A stretch of 64,000 nt of DNA from Nelumbo lutea (taxonomy: Eukaryota; Streptophyta; Magnoliopsida; Proteales; Nelumbonaceae). The notes beneath the pieces are model-generated. The model had not been told where the DNA came from. It was given only the letters and a program-made list of their open reading frames with translations, and made no database searches. The stretch is from assembly GCA_022828595.1 (NCBI GenBank), contig JAKGHH010000002.1, forward strand, positions 74,496,383 through 74,560,382, in the 5' to 3' direction. The translations under genes were made by a program, and so were the position numbers. Shown here in pieces: positions 44,701 through 58,300 of this stretch (position 1 is the first letter of the stretch; the number at the start of each line of letters is the position of its first letter).

Positions 44701-47700
44701 CCTTTTCTCATAGCAATAGGTAGGCCCAAGTTTGGGAAGGAAGGTTTTGGAGCAGGTGGTGAAGGACTTGTCCTCTCTTCAAGGGTTGAGAGTGTCTGAG
44801 GCTCAAATATAAATGGGGGAATAACCTAATCATGCTATAGCCTTTATCTCTGGTACCACCTCTGAACAATAGGATGATTATGAAAATTAGAGGATTAGTA
44901 GGAGGAGCAGTAGGAATGGTAGAACTGGGAGACGAAGGCTTTACCACTAGAATAGAAAGAACCATAGGAGACTCAACCTTAGGATCAACAAGAGAAGGCA
45001 GAGGAAGTGGTTAAGAAAACAATTCAATGGAATGCTCCCCCTCAGTGTGGAGGAATAACCTAAAAAAGTGCACTTCCGAGCCTTGGATTCAAACTTATGT
45101 CTCTAAGAGCTAGGGACATGAACATAACATGTGCACCCAAAGACATGCAAGGGCATAGGAAACAATTCACTCTCAGGAAACAGGACAACAAAGGGAGATT
45201 TGAATCCTAAGACTCGAAAATGCATGCGATTAATAAGGTAGGTAACTGTCGTCACTACATTACCCTAAAATCTCACTGGAACATGGGAGACAAAAAGGAT
45301 GCTCCTGGCTACTTCAACAACATGTCGATTCTTTCTCTCTGCTACCCCATTTTGTTCTGAAATACGAGGACAAGAACTTTGATGTATAACCTCAAACTTC
45401 TCATAGTATGAAACAAGATCTTTCTCAAAATATTCCTTAACATTATTTAATCGGAACATCTTGATGCGGGTATCAAATTGGGTAAGCACAAATTCATGAA
45501 ACTGTTTTACAAGTTTGGGTACTTCAGCATGGAAACACATAAGATAAAGCCAGTGTAACAAGAAAAATCATCAATAAACATAACAAAATATTTATAACCA
45601 CCCATGCAAGGTAAATGGAATGGCCCCCACACGTCGGAGTGAACAATATGTAAAGGAACTGTAGATCTTTTTTACTTGTAGAATAAGAGTTTCTACAATG
45701 CTTTGACAACTCACATGACTCACAAACGATAATGACATAACATAATACAACTAATTGACTCTGACAGATTTGAACCAAAAGTTGCTCTTGGAGATGATAC
45801 TTGACTTTGTCTAGGCATGTCTAGCACGTATATTCCATTTACCTCATGGCCACTCCCAATCACCTTCTGAGAGTCCATGTCTTGAAAAAATAGTAAAAAG
45901 GGAAAAAGGTCATACTATAATTCAAAGATTTTGTCAAATTACTAACTGAAAGCAAATTAGTGTTTAATTTCGGAACATGGAGATTTGAGGATAAGGTGAG
46001 GGTGTCCGAATCTTTGATGTTTCCCATGCTAGAGATAGGAGCAAAAGAGCCATCAACAAGGGTGATCTCATCTTGGCTAGATAAAAGCTGGTAAGTAGAA
46101 AATAAATGGGACACACTAGTCATGTGGTCAGAGGCACCATAATCAATTGTCCAAGGGATCCTACGATTACCTGAGATAGAAGCATGATTCGCAATAGCAC
46201 AAATACTTGAATGGGCATATGCGGATAAAGAGGGAACTGTCTCTGATGAAGTAGGTGCTGTAGCAATAGAATTTAGGCGACAAATTATTCGGCCATACTT
46301 CTTATACTCAGCCCTGGTGGCTGCTAGTTGCTCTCCCATTGACTTCTCACCATTATGCCACTGTTCACTCTGTGAGGAGGTGATTACATTTGCATTTCCA
46401 CTTTTCACATTCTCATTCCTTTTTCCATTCACTGCATTCTTGAGTTTGGCAGGTATAAGCTCTGGATGCAACTTCAAACAGGTGTCTTTAGTATGTTTAG
46501 ACTTTTTTAATTTGTAAGCCCGGGCAACATTCAGTTTTTGGGAATAGGTCTCCGTGACATTATCCCACACCTCCTTTGTAGTTTCCATCCACAAGAAGTG
46601 CTAACTAATATGTGGTTGCATAGAATTCACTAACCAAACCACTTCTTGCTCCCGGTGATATAACCCCATTTCCCTCTACTACACACATGTATCTTAATTG
46701 ACTGAGACTAGGCTAAATAATTGGTCCCATCCAGCTTCACAGTGGTCAGTGCCCCAAAAAGATTCTCCATTGAGCCCCCATGTCCAAACCTGGAATCTGT
46801 GGAATATTTGGTTTCTCCTCCAATTTGCTCTGTTGAGTGAAATTAAGATCAAAATAAGTCTCAACTAAGATAGAATTGCTATCCCAAGCAAAAAACTACT
46901 CTTCAAACAACCAAATCTAGAGTTTCATAGGACCCGCCCAAAGGGGAGAAGAGAAAGTTCAACTGCTCCTACCAGAGGTTCCAAAACCTTGTCCAACTCA
47001 AATCGCCCTTAATGAAAATCAAAAGGCTGTCCTTTGATCTCCAAGCACTAGCTTCAAAGTGTCTCTAGGACCTGTAACTAGTTTTCTCCAGTTGTCTATG
47101 GTTTTTAGGAAAAAAACTCCAAGAACCTGCCTTGGACTTCAACTCGGGATGAAAAACTTCACAAAACCTCTCCAAAGACCCTCCCAAATAGGCTACATAA
47201 GCTGCTCCCTAATCAGCTGATCAATTCTCCATACACATTGTGTATGGGCGAAGAGAGAAGAAAGAAAAGAAGGTGAGAACCTGCTCTGATACTAAGTTGT
47301 AAATTACACTTGAAATAACCTGAATTAAAAGAAAAGAAACAAGAGAAAAGGAAGAAGAAGATAGAGTTGTTCTAAAGACTCTCTTCAGCCCCCAATGATC
47401 TTTTTTATTCTTTTGTTGTAAAAAAATTAAGACAATTACATGAGTGGCCTTAGTAGGGCATCCATCACTAAAGACAGAAATAAAAAAACAATAAAGAACA
47501 AGAAAACAGACCCATAACTAAGACCCACTACCCACTAACACAAGTCATAAACATAACTTAAAGAAACTAATGCCCATTTGGCCCATTATCTCTACATATT
47601 TCCATTATACACACCTACATTTTACAGGAATCAACATAAAAATAATGAAAAGAGACAAGATGCAACATATCACCTGGGTGAAATTAATCTGAGCAAGCAA

Positions 47701-50700
47701 CCCAGCCAAATCTCCTTGATCCAATCCAACATTCCTAACATTCCCAATAAAACATGACCGGAAGTCCAGTGCACATTGCAAAATGCTCTCGATGATGCTA
47801 GCTACAGGTCGTGTTTCATCGGACAAGAAACATCTATAAGTGTAACATTGAATTAGAAACATAGAGAACCCAAAATATATTCTTCATAAAAAGTGCATGG
47901 AATAAAAGGTAAAAGGCCATATAAAACTATGCTAATTTAAACTCAATGAACTTGACAAAAACCAGGTTAAAATCAATTATACAAAATTAAATTCCCAAGA
48001 AATCCTTTAACAAATTTTTTTCTTTTGGAAATTCAGTCCTTCAGAAATTGGAGGAGCTTATGAAGACCAAAGAGGATATCATCATGGTGTGTTCTAGGAA
48101 TATTGGGCACAAAAGCTCTATTGTACAGAGACACTCTCCTATTATAAGGGTTTAGGCATTCTATTCTCTCTGGGAATTGATAGAGTGGTGATTATTGGCT
48201 GGAAGCAGAGTCATTACAGTGTAGCTTGTGACATGGTTTCAAACATGAAGAGCTTGCTCAGTTGGATTCTGTGACTGACTAACACACTAATTGATTGTTT
48301 ATCCTGGAATGGGTTGGAGCATCTGAATTGCAATGTGAATTTCTGTCACAGGCTAGATCTCATATGTTAGTTTGTTTCATGTTTTTTAAGTTTCCACTCT
48401 ACTGATAGAGTGGGATAAATCAAGATTCTTATGGCCAACCACATATAGTTAGGAAAAGCCTTGGTTGTCTACAGTAGAAAATGCCAAAGAAACAACTCCA
48501 GTAGAAAATCATGTTTTTCTTTTTGATAGTAAATAAAACTTCATTAGAAAATCAGAAAGGTATACAAGGAGTATACAAGAAGAAAAAGAAGACTCCAAGC
48601 AGGGATACATTAAAAGGAACCATCCTGCACACATCTATCAGCAAAATCACTACAATACCCAATATTTAGATATGAAAAATATGTCAGAAGCAGACTTCCT
48701 CCCTCCTTGCATGTTATATAGATCAATAACAGAAAAGATTTCATTAAACAAGAAGATAATTACAGTGAAACACGGGTTGCATGTAACTCTTATAATTCTG
48801 TAATTAGCTTTAAAGGAAAGGTCGCATCTCGTGCCTTTCCACGGGTTGCATGTAACTCTTATTTGCTGGTTTAATAAAATTTCACTCATTTATCAAAAAA
48901 AAAAAAAATACAATGAAACATCACAGAAAGAGAAGATGGCTGTTTCATATCCTCAGCTAACTTCCTTTCAGATCTTTACATTTCTCACTGCTGCCTCCGA
49001 TGTCTTTTACCACACACTGGAGCAGGCTCTACCATATCCGAACTAACTCATTAATCTCTTCATTCATTTCCTGCAAATTATAAAACCTGGATACCTGTAC
49101 AAGGCTGCCATACTGTGTCGGATATTTCAAATTTTAACATTCTATATCTTGTCTTGTCCATCAGTGTCCTTGCTGTATCTAGATAACATAGCATCCAAAT
49201 TGTCTTAATTGAACCAAGCAACAGCCTTATGGTTCTCTGCCACTATCGATGGAAAGACACAGACTTTTCACTCTTCCAAACAGTAAAATGTAGCCTCTGC
49301 AATATCTTATGTTATAGCACATTTTTTTTTGTCACTTGGACCTCATATCCAACAGTCTGATTAATATGGAAGGATCCATCCAGTTGATGGACCTTATCAT
49401 CCCCACCCTCCTTTTCTGCTATTCCCCCTCCCTCCAGCCTAGTATCATAAGGACCATCTCATCCTGGACCTCCTCTTCCCTTACCTCATATCTATTACCA
49501 GCCCAGTTTCCTCAATTAGAAAAGGAAGTCAAATTTGTATTTCATTTCAAAGTTTCTCATGTTTTCCACTATATATCTGAATTCTTTTACCAAGAAAATG
49601 AAAGACCTGTTAATCATTAACACATTTCCAACAGTCGATCAAGATAATGACAGATTAATAAAGAGAAGAAATGTTATCCATCCATCCCATAGACAACCAA
49701 AAGGTTTGAAATTTCACAACATATCGGCCTATGGTTTTGTCCCAATTAATAATTGGTTTAGGACTGGTAACCCTGTTCCAAACCAGACCTGACCCATTGA
49801 CAGCCCTACAAATACCTATAAATACTTTCCCATTATGTATATTTGGTTTATTATAAGTTGTGAGAATTGAATATTGATGTACTTCTATAATACTTATTAA
49901 TTGTTTAGTTAATTTGGTTATATTTAGATAAATATTGTTGAAATGTAATTGTAGATCTTTGTTTTGTTGGTTATGAAATATTAGTTAGCTCTTTCTTTAA
50001 TTTAGGGAAATGAGATATTTTTTTTTCTTTGCATGAAAATTAAATAAAAACCAAAAAACCAATCAACTGAACCGGTTAGCCAGTTAACTAGTTAAGTTGG
50101 TCTGGCTTTGATTTGGATATCTTCCTAATCGAAAGTTTTGGTTTGGTTAGGGAAATATGCTCATAGTTTGCTTTGGTTGCTTCTTTCCCCACCCTCTTTC
50201 AAGTGACCAAAAAAATAAAATAAAATAAAAGGCAGACATCTATTGGCCTCCTTCCTGCACATCTGCACCATATGAACCTAACTCAAAGAAGAAAGCCTCC
50301 TTCATAACAGTTCTGATTTAAGCATATCTTTGTTGAAGCAATAATTTGACATAAACTTAGATTCTTGTTGCTGGAAATAGACATCGCAAGAAGCAAAAAA
50401 AAAAAAAAAAGCCAATAAAAAAGAGTCCACAGGATGTTTGATTTATTTATAGCAGACACCATGGACCTTCAAGTAACTGCAGTGGAGAAAAAGATGTATT
50501 GCAGACCTCAAGAAAATTCTATGTATCGATTATACAGTCTTTTAACTTACATGTTTAGTGAACTTGCAAGATATGTCATATGCACCACCTCTAAATCCAG
50601 CATATCCTTGACCTGTTGAACAAAATTCTTGTCATGAATAATGAGAGAAAAGATATACAAGGAGAAGATAGTTTTGGCTAACAATATCACATGGAAAGTT

Positions 50701-53355
50701 GTGATATTTCAAGAAAACCTAGATTTGATATTATATTCAATTCCCTGACTATATATTTTCTTCATACAAACTCAATATTCCAATAACCCCACCCCCGCTC
50801 CTGCGCGTGCATGCACATGTGCCCCCTCAAGCTGGCACCAGATTACTTGCTTAGAAAGTAAAAAATGTAATCTTGGCAGCAATACTTCAAAGATTTTATC
50901 TAGAAAGGCAACTTGAAGATTCCCACACATGGTGACAACTAACTCTTACACCATGTCACAGGGATGCCATCAACATGATTCATGGTGGCACCTATTTCTT
51001 GTCGATGGAAAGAGAATTCTTCAACTGATTAGATGGTACCATGGAGGCCCATGGCTCTTGCCCAAGAAACAGGATATAGGAAGAACTCACTCCAGAGACC
51101 TAGCATTTCTAAATAGAACCAAACCCAACTCTAAGGCTCAGTTTGTTTGCAGCGCAATATCATTTGCACTAGCACAAATGCATGGGAGTGCAACTAAGAA
51201 AAATATAAGTTCTGATTTGCTTTTGCTTTTGAGTTTTATTTTAATTTTCTTCAGATTTTATTTTACCATAGCAAAAACTAAAATAAAAATAAAAAAGAAT
51301 TTACACTGAAATCATTTGTACTCCCATACTTTTGCACCCATGCAAATGAAATTGCACTAAAAATAAAGAAGGCCAAAAAATCAACACTAGAGGACAACTC
51401 AATCTACACATAGGGTATATGAGATCTCCCCTACAAAAGGCGGGAAAAAACTGGAGAAAGAGGGGGCACTCACTCAAGAGACCTAGCACTCCTAAACACT
51501 AAAATTGCCCACTGTATTATGATCCATGCAGATTAAGAATACCCATGCACCACGAAAGAATCTTCACGGGTCAGTGGTGGTGCCTGCTATACCCTATTAT
51601 GTTATTAAAATAAATACTTACAAGCAGGTCCCTGAAACAAAAGAGATTGCAGGAAACCCCCTGCATCAATGACACCTTACAAAAACACCCCTCACAACAA
51701 CTACTAAGCTACACAAAACAACTATGTGGGATCCTACTATAAAAATAATAAATTCAGAACATATTTACATCATTATCATCTTCTTTCTTTTTTCTTTTCA
51801 TTCTTCGTTCCTCTCTTTTTTTGGGCCCATCACATTGGCATTTTTTCTAGTATGTGTGGATGACATTCCTATTACAAAAAATGATCTACAAGGTATCCAA
51901 AAACTGGAGCTTCTTCTAAGTCAATCCTTTAAGTTGAAGGAATTAGGCCTTTGGCTTACTTTCGTGTACAGGAGGTACATTCCTCTCCTTGTGGATACAT
52001 AATGAATTGACAGAAGTATACTAAAGATATAAAACTAGCAAATTTATCTAATGATATGTAGGTTGATATAGTTGACAGCTCAACAAGATAATCCAAAAGT
52101 GATGGTGCTCACCTTGTTGATTGTACTTGGTATTGAAGATGATAGAACCAATACAATCCAATCTGAAATGAGCATCTTCGAGGCAGTTCTTCCTCCCGAG
52201 AAAGGTACTTACAGTAGAAGTAGATAAGATAGAAGAACTGTGGATTTTCTTATTTCTCTTCATCTCGTGTAGGTAAATTTATAGCTCTCTACAATGGGCA
52301 TCTTACACCAGGCACATGAACATGAACATGGCCCCCTGATATAGACAAACCTGATAGGAGTAAGGTGAGATACTCTCAGGTTGCTGCTTGGGTGGGGGGG
52401 ATCCAGGTCTGCTGGGCTGTGGTTCTGGGTCTGAGATTTGTTTGAAATCCTGGTCATTCAGGTCGCAATGGAGCAACCCAACCATTGAGCCAAGGCCCAC
52501 CCTCACCTCCGCTTTGTCATCCCACTCAAATGAATTTCATTTGAGTAATTGGGCCAAGGGAGTTGCTAACACACTATACCCATTAACGAATTGGTGGTAA
52601 TAGTTGGCGAGCCCCAAAAATCCCCGTAAGGCCTTCTAATTAGTCAGCAACGCCTAGTTAGTCATGCTCTCCACCTTCTCTGGGTCTATGTACACCTTCC
52701 ACCAAATATACATCCCAAGTGCAGGAAGTGTGTCTGCGCAAATAAACATTTGGTGGGCTTAGAGAAGTATAGGACAAGTGATGTTGCCTCAGCAAAGCCA
52801 TAGTGCTACACAGGTGTTCCATATGAGATTGCCATGTGGGACTATAGACCAAAATATCATTGAAGAAAACCAATATAAAGCAGTGCAAAAATGGCCTAAG
52901 ATGTCATTCATAAGCCTCTGGAAAGAGTCAACACTTATGATCTCCTTCAGAGAGAGGCCTAACAGTTATTTATCTCCTTACTGGCGTGTTCTTTGCAGGG
53001 CTAAGGCTGAGACTGGTTACCATTTACTGATTTTCTGTTCTTTTTCTAATCACATTTGGGAATGGTGTTTATCTCTGTTTGGGTGTGCATGGTTACCTTC
53101 ACCAGATGTACAAAGTCGTTTTGCCCCCTCTATGTGTCAAGACTGCTGGAACAGACCAACAGAAGGCAGCTAATCAGTTTTACAAGAGGAACAGAAGGCA
53201 GCTAATCAGTTTTACAAGAGAAGGCCACATCAGCACAACTAACCATCCACTTGTAACAACAACTGCCATCCACTTGTAACAACTGTAACAATCAAGATTA
53301 TAAAACTATAAGTAGTAGAGCAGAAAAGGAATAAGGGATGGACTCTTTCAGCATT

Positions 53356-53414
<59 letters not shown>

Positions 53415-55267
53415 AAGAATTCAGGAGGTTGGCCCCTTGAAGAGCCCTGAGTTAGGCAGGTTCCTAACAATTTGGTATCAGAGCCAGCATGGCCAACACA
53501 AGAAACATGTCAGTAGACACCCGAATGGATCAGATGGAGGTAGAGATCCATCAAATGTCTTCAGATCTCAAAGAAATGAAGGAAGGCTTCACTGCTCTCC
53601 TCCTTCGACTGGAGCAGGGGGCAACAAACACTGATAGAGGAAGCCAAGAAGAGCGCAGCAATGAAAACAGCCACAGAACAGGAGCGGCAACAAGAATAGC
53701 CAAAATTGACTTCCCCATCTTCTCAAGCGGCGACCCAACTCCCTGGATTCTCAGAGCCGAAAGGTATTTCGATTACCATGAAACATCGGGGCAAGATAGG
53801 GTAGCTCTGGCTTCTGCGAATCTTGAAGGGGAAGCTATCCTTTGGTTTCAATGGTACAGAAGGGGGCACCCTCGTCAAACCTGGGCAGACTTCACGAACG
53901 CCATGACTGTCCGTTTTGAATCATCTGGGTTCGAAGATCTTGATGAAAATTTGGCAAAGTTGCGGCAGGTGGGATCAGTAATAGAATACCAGATGGAGTT
54001 CGAAAGGCTAGCCATGAGAGTCCAAGGGTGGACGGAGAAGGCATTGGTGGGAAGCTTCGTCGGCGGCCTAAAAGAAGAACTGCGACTGGAAGTGAAAGCG
54101 ATGCAGCCCACTTCGGTCATCAATGCGGCAGCACTAGCAAGATTGTATGAGGACAAGTTCAGTCGAGCAAGAAAGGTGCAGCGACCATGGGGTCCAGAAG
54201 CAAGAAGGGAACAAGAAAGGACGACAGCACCAGACAAAGAGGAAGGAGTACTAGGCCCAGGCCAATTGGTTCCTTTCAAATGGCTGACCTGGGCAGAGAT
54301 GCAAGCCCGCAGAGACAAAGGTCTCTGTTACAACTGCGAAGAGAAATTTTAGTCGGGCCATCGCTGCAGGAAACAACAAGCGTTTCTCCTCCAAACAGAT
54401 GCCGAAGAGGAAGACGACATCACCGGTTGCAGAGAATCTAACCCAGGGTGGGAAATACAATCCAATGGCATGCCTGAAATATCCTTACAAGTCCTTACGG
54501 GACTTGCGTCCCCTCAAACAATGAGAGTTGCAGGGCTGATTCTAGGACGCCAAGTGTCAATCCTCATAGACAGTGGCAGCTCCATTAACTTCATAACTCA
54601 AGTCTTGGTGGATAAAATGGGATTTACGGTTCAACCAACAACAGTCTTTACGGTCCATGTGGCCAACGATAACAGCCTATCTTGCAATAGCATTTGCATG
54701 GGCCTACCACTAAAGATTCAGGGTCATCAGTTTGCGGTGGACCTATATCCTCTCCATCTCAGTGGAGCAGACGTGGTGCTAGGCATTCAATGGTTAAGAC
54801 AGCTAGGACCTGTGGTCTGTGACTGGGCCCGTCTCACCATGGACTTCACATCAGAAAACTCTATAGTCCATCTACAAGGGCAAACATGCAAGGGCCCAAG
54901 GCCCATCAGTCTTGCAACACTAACAAAGCAAAGAGGAGATCCAGATCAGCCCATATTCATGCACATGGACTCAAATTTTCCTACTTAGATCTGCAATCAA
55001 ATTTTCCTACATTAGACCTTGAGGGCAAGTTCGCTCTAAAGGAAGGGGGGATTGTCAAGACTGCTGGAACAGACCAACAGAAGGCAGTTAATCAGTTTTA
55101 CAAGAAGAACAAAAGGCAGTTAATCAGTTTTACAAGAGGAGGCCACATCAGCACAACTAACCATGCACTTGTAACAACTGCCATCCACTTGTAACAACTG
55201 TAACAATCAAGATTGTAAAACTATTAGTAGAGCAGAAAAGGAATAAGGGATAGACTCTTTCAGCATT

Positions 55268-55316
<49 letters not shown>

Positions 55317-58300
55317 AAGAATTCAGGAGGTTGGCCCCTCGAAGAGCCCTGAGTTAGGCAGGTTCCCAACACTGTTCAGCTGGTCAAAAAAAAGAGGAAA
55401 AGTCATGTGGAGATGCATTAGGGGTGCTACATGTTGGACTATTTGGAAAGAAAGGAAAGGGAAACTGGAAGGTGATTCAGATTAGAGTGGTGCAATGGCC
55501 GAAGTCTTTGGATCCATTTAAAGATTTCTCAGCAGCTGATCTGTTTAGAAACTGGAAGGAAATTGCAAGTTCAGCTCCAGCTGTAGACATTTCTCTACCT
55601 AATTGGACTCCTCCCAATGGTTTTTTTCAAATTAAATTTTGATGGAAGCAGTATGGGTAATCCAGGCCTGTCAGGGATTGGGGGTGTTCTAAGAAATGAG
55701 GGTGTGGGAATTGCTCTTTTTTCAGGGTCCATTGGAATGAGTGACTCTCTCCGAGCTGAGATTTCAGCTGCTCTTGAAGGAATTCAAAGGGCCAATGAAA
55801 TGAATATCACCAAACTGATCTTAGAGGGAGATTCTAAGCTGGTAGTGGAATGGCTGAAAGATGATACTGCTAGCTTTTGGAACTACAGCAATGAGAAAAG
55901 GAAATTCAAATGGTTGACTAAGGACATTTAAGTAAAGCTGAACTGGGTAAAAAGAAGTGCTAACTTCTTTGCTGATGGGTTAGACAAACAAGGGGTAACT
56001 AGGGATTCCTTGTTTTGGGCTATCTTGTAGTTTTTTGATCAATAACTATCTTGTAGTTTCTTATCTTTGTTTGTTGTCCTTGGGTGGGTGAGTTAAGAAG
56101 GCTTATCTCCCCTAATTCTGTTTCTCTGTATCTATTTCTTCTTTAATTATAGAAAGTTGCAAGTTATTGATCAAAAGAAAAAAAGGGCGTCCCACACCAG
56201 GCACATGCAGATGCACATGGGGGTCTCCATTCAGTTATGCTGATGTGTCCTTGTATAGGAAAACCTGATAGGAGTGATTGTAGGTAAACTTGGGTTGTTG
56301 CTCGGGTGGGGATCCAGGTCTGCTGGACTGTGGTTCTCAGTCTGACACTTATCTAAGTGTATTCTGGGGTTTCTAACAGAAAGCTTGTGGAAAATCTCAT
56401 ATATCTTACCATGACATGACCTGATTACTCACTTTTTTTTTGAAGAATAAAGAGATAATTTCATTAAAAAGGAAAATGATATACAACAGAAGATGAAAAG
56501 ATATCATCCAAAAGGAGAACAAAACTCAAGACCCCCTAACAACACCTAGACAACAAACACCCAATTTACATACCAAAGACTCAATCATAACCGAACTCGA
56601 GCTAAAAACCTTGGAAAGCCTGACAGAGAGGCTCAGTCTTCATCATTGAACACATCCTCCTGATCTGAAACTTCCAAGCTTCGTCTCCAGAACCTTTTTC
56701 TTTAACTTCTCTTCCCTTTTTCCCCTTTCAAAATCCTCGAAGGCCTTTCTAGAAAACTCTTCCCCAACCCAAAAAAAAACAGACCCAAGCTTTTGCCAAT
56801 TGTAACCTCTCTGTCTACTAACTTCTGAAGACTCACACCACCTGAAGCATTCTCCTTAAGCTCATTACTTTGTACCTTCAAAATCATACCAGAATCAGGA
56901 TCATCACTGTCCTCCTTGTTAGCTTGAACCGCCATCCCCAGGTGAGAGACTGGTGAATGCTCCTTCATCATTGTCCCCCTAGAAACAGCTCCAGGTGTCA
57001 ATATGCCTCTCTTCCTTCTTCTCCTGTATACCCATTTGTAGTTTTTTGTAGGTCCTGCCCCCACCAAACCAAGCTTTAGCCAAGAGAAGATGTTCATCAC
57101 ATTCACTACATTAGAGTTTCTTGAGCTGCGCAGTTTCTTATAATTTACTCCGTTAAGCTGCCCAGTCCTCTCCTCACTTTTGCTTCTCTGGCCCAAGTCT
57201 ACACCTAACCTTCCTTCCTTCACCTCCTAAAAACAAAATGAGCCTCCAACATGGTTGTGTTCTTGACCATGCAGTCCAAGTTGTCAATTACTTTGTGTCA
57301 TCGCCCCTACCGATCACATTTTACAGTTATCCATGTATTATTCTCTATCTACAAGGAGCACTTTCTAGAAAATTTGTTTTACTGTAGCCAAAAGATACAG
57401 GTGCAACCTGAAAAAAGTTGGTTATAGAGTAGGATTTGAATTAAGGGAATAGTGAGATCAGTTACAATACCCTTGAATTCAAGCCTTTGGTGAAGACAAA
57501 ATTAGTAAATAGCCAAAGCTTTCTTGCTAGTAAAAGAACTAAATTAAAACTCAATTGCTACCTCAAAACTAATTTTCCTGGAAGGATATAATTTTTTTAT
57601 AAGGAAAAGGAGGATTTTATTTAAAAAGAAAATAACTGATGATACAACATATAATAACTGCCAAGATCTAATTCCGCCAAAATTCAAAACACCAACTGAA
57701 ATAACATCTCTACAACCAAAGTAGACCTCGAACTGCAATATATCCCAGATATCAAGAGTGGTCCAAAGGTCTGAACCAAAAGAAGCTCTAGAAGTTTAAT
57801 TAAACACCAAATGAACCAGTAGGCAATCCATCAATAATGATCTGATGTCAGCCACTATTCTTTATGTCTCTGCATTTGTCTTCTATTTCTTTCTTTCCAA
57901 ATCCCTCAATAGATTGCAAAAGGAACTGCACCCCATAGGATCCTTAATTTTTTATTTCCACTGGTTCTAGGTCACTTAGAGAAGATTTCTCAAGAATTAG
58001 TTGGATCATACCTAGGATTCCCCACCAAATCTGCATAGTATCTCCAGATGAAGTCTGCCACACTACATTGAGTAAGAGATGCACCACAGACCCTTCATTT
58101 TTACTAGCACATATAGCACTGGTTTGCCAAATGAAATCCTTTACTTTTCAAATGATCACTTGAATAAAGGAAACTATAATCTGCTTGTATTCTGATGTGA
58201 ATTCAGTAAGAAAAGAGAAGAAAAATAAACAGAGAACTGAGGAGAAGAAGAGGAGGAGAGAAAGAAAAAGGGTGCAGTTAGTTAAAACTTGCTGCTTCAC

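Larger units (their letters stand above)
43096..47596 (-). mobile_element. Ty1/Copia retrotransposon with both LTRs, internally decayed
   Basis: Left LTR 43096-43433 and right LTR 47295-47596, with a perfect 5-bp duplication TATTT (43091-43095 and 47597-47601). The PBS (TAGTATCAGAGCAGG on the minus strand) lies just inside the right LTR. Minus-strand order: gag remnant (46594-46440), zinc knuckle piece [16 protein letters not shown], protease [16 protein letters not shown], integrase (45778-45265), RT (44729-44274), RNase H (44253-43446). At 4.5 kb it is shortened by deletions, notably in gag and in RT after the first motifs. Sense orientation in the 8.9-kb GCP6-like intron. Confidence 0.94.
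53135..55371 (+). mobile_element. Ty3/Gypsy retrotransposon lacking pol
   Basis: LTRs 53135-53469 and 55053-55371 (TGTCAAGACTGCTGG... CAACA), PBS TGGTATCAGAGCC at 53473, gag, zinc knuckle and protease. It then passes straight to the 3' terminal segment ([20 protein letters not shown]) and a polypurine tract AAAGGAAGGGGGGA. Reverse transcriptase, RNase H and integrase are absent. The direct repeat TCAAATTTTCCTAC at about 54972 and 54997 lies where the deletion must be. Flanks CTATG and CTGTT are not a clean target duplication. It lies inside an L1. Confidence 0.92.

Noticed and set aside
56702..57223. 173-codon minus-strand frame as a possible host gene
   Set aside because: Not recognised, no splice context, followed by a poly(A)-like run and surrounded by LINE DNA; kept only as a probable retroelement fragment.
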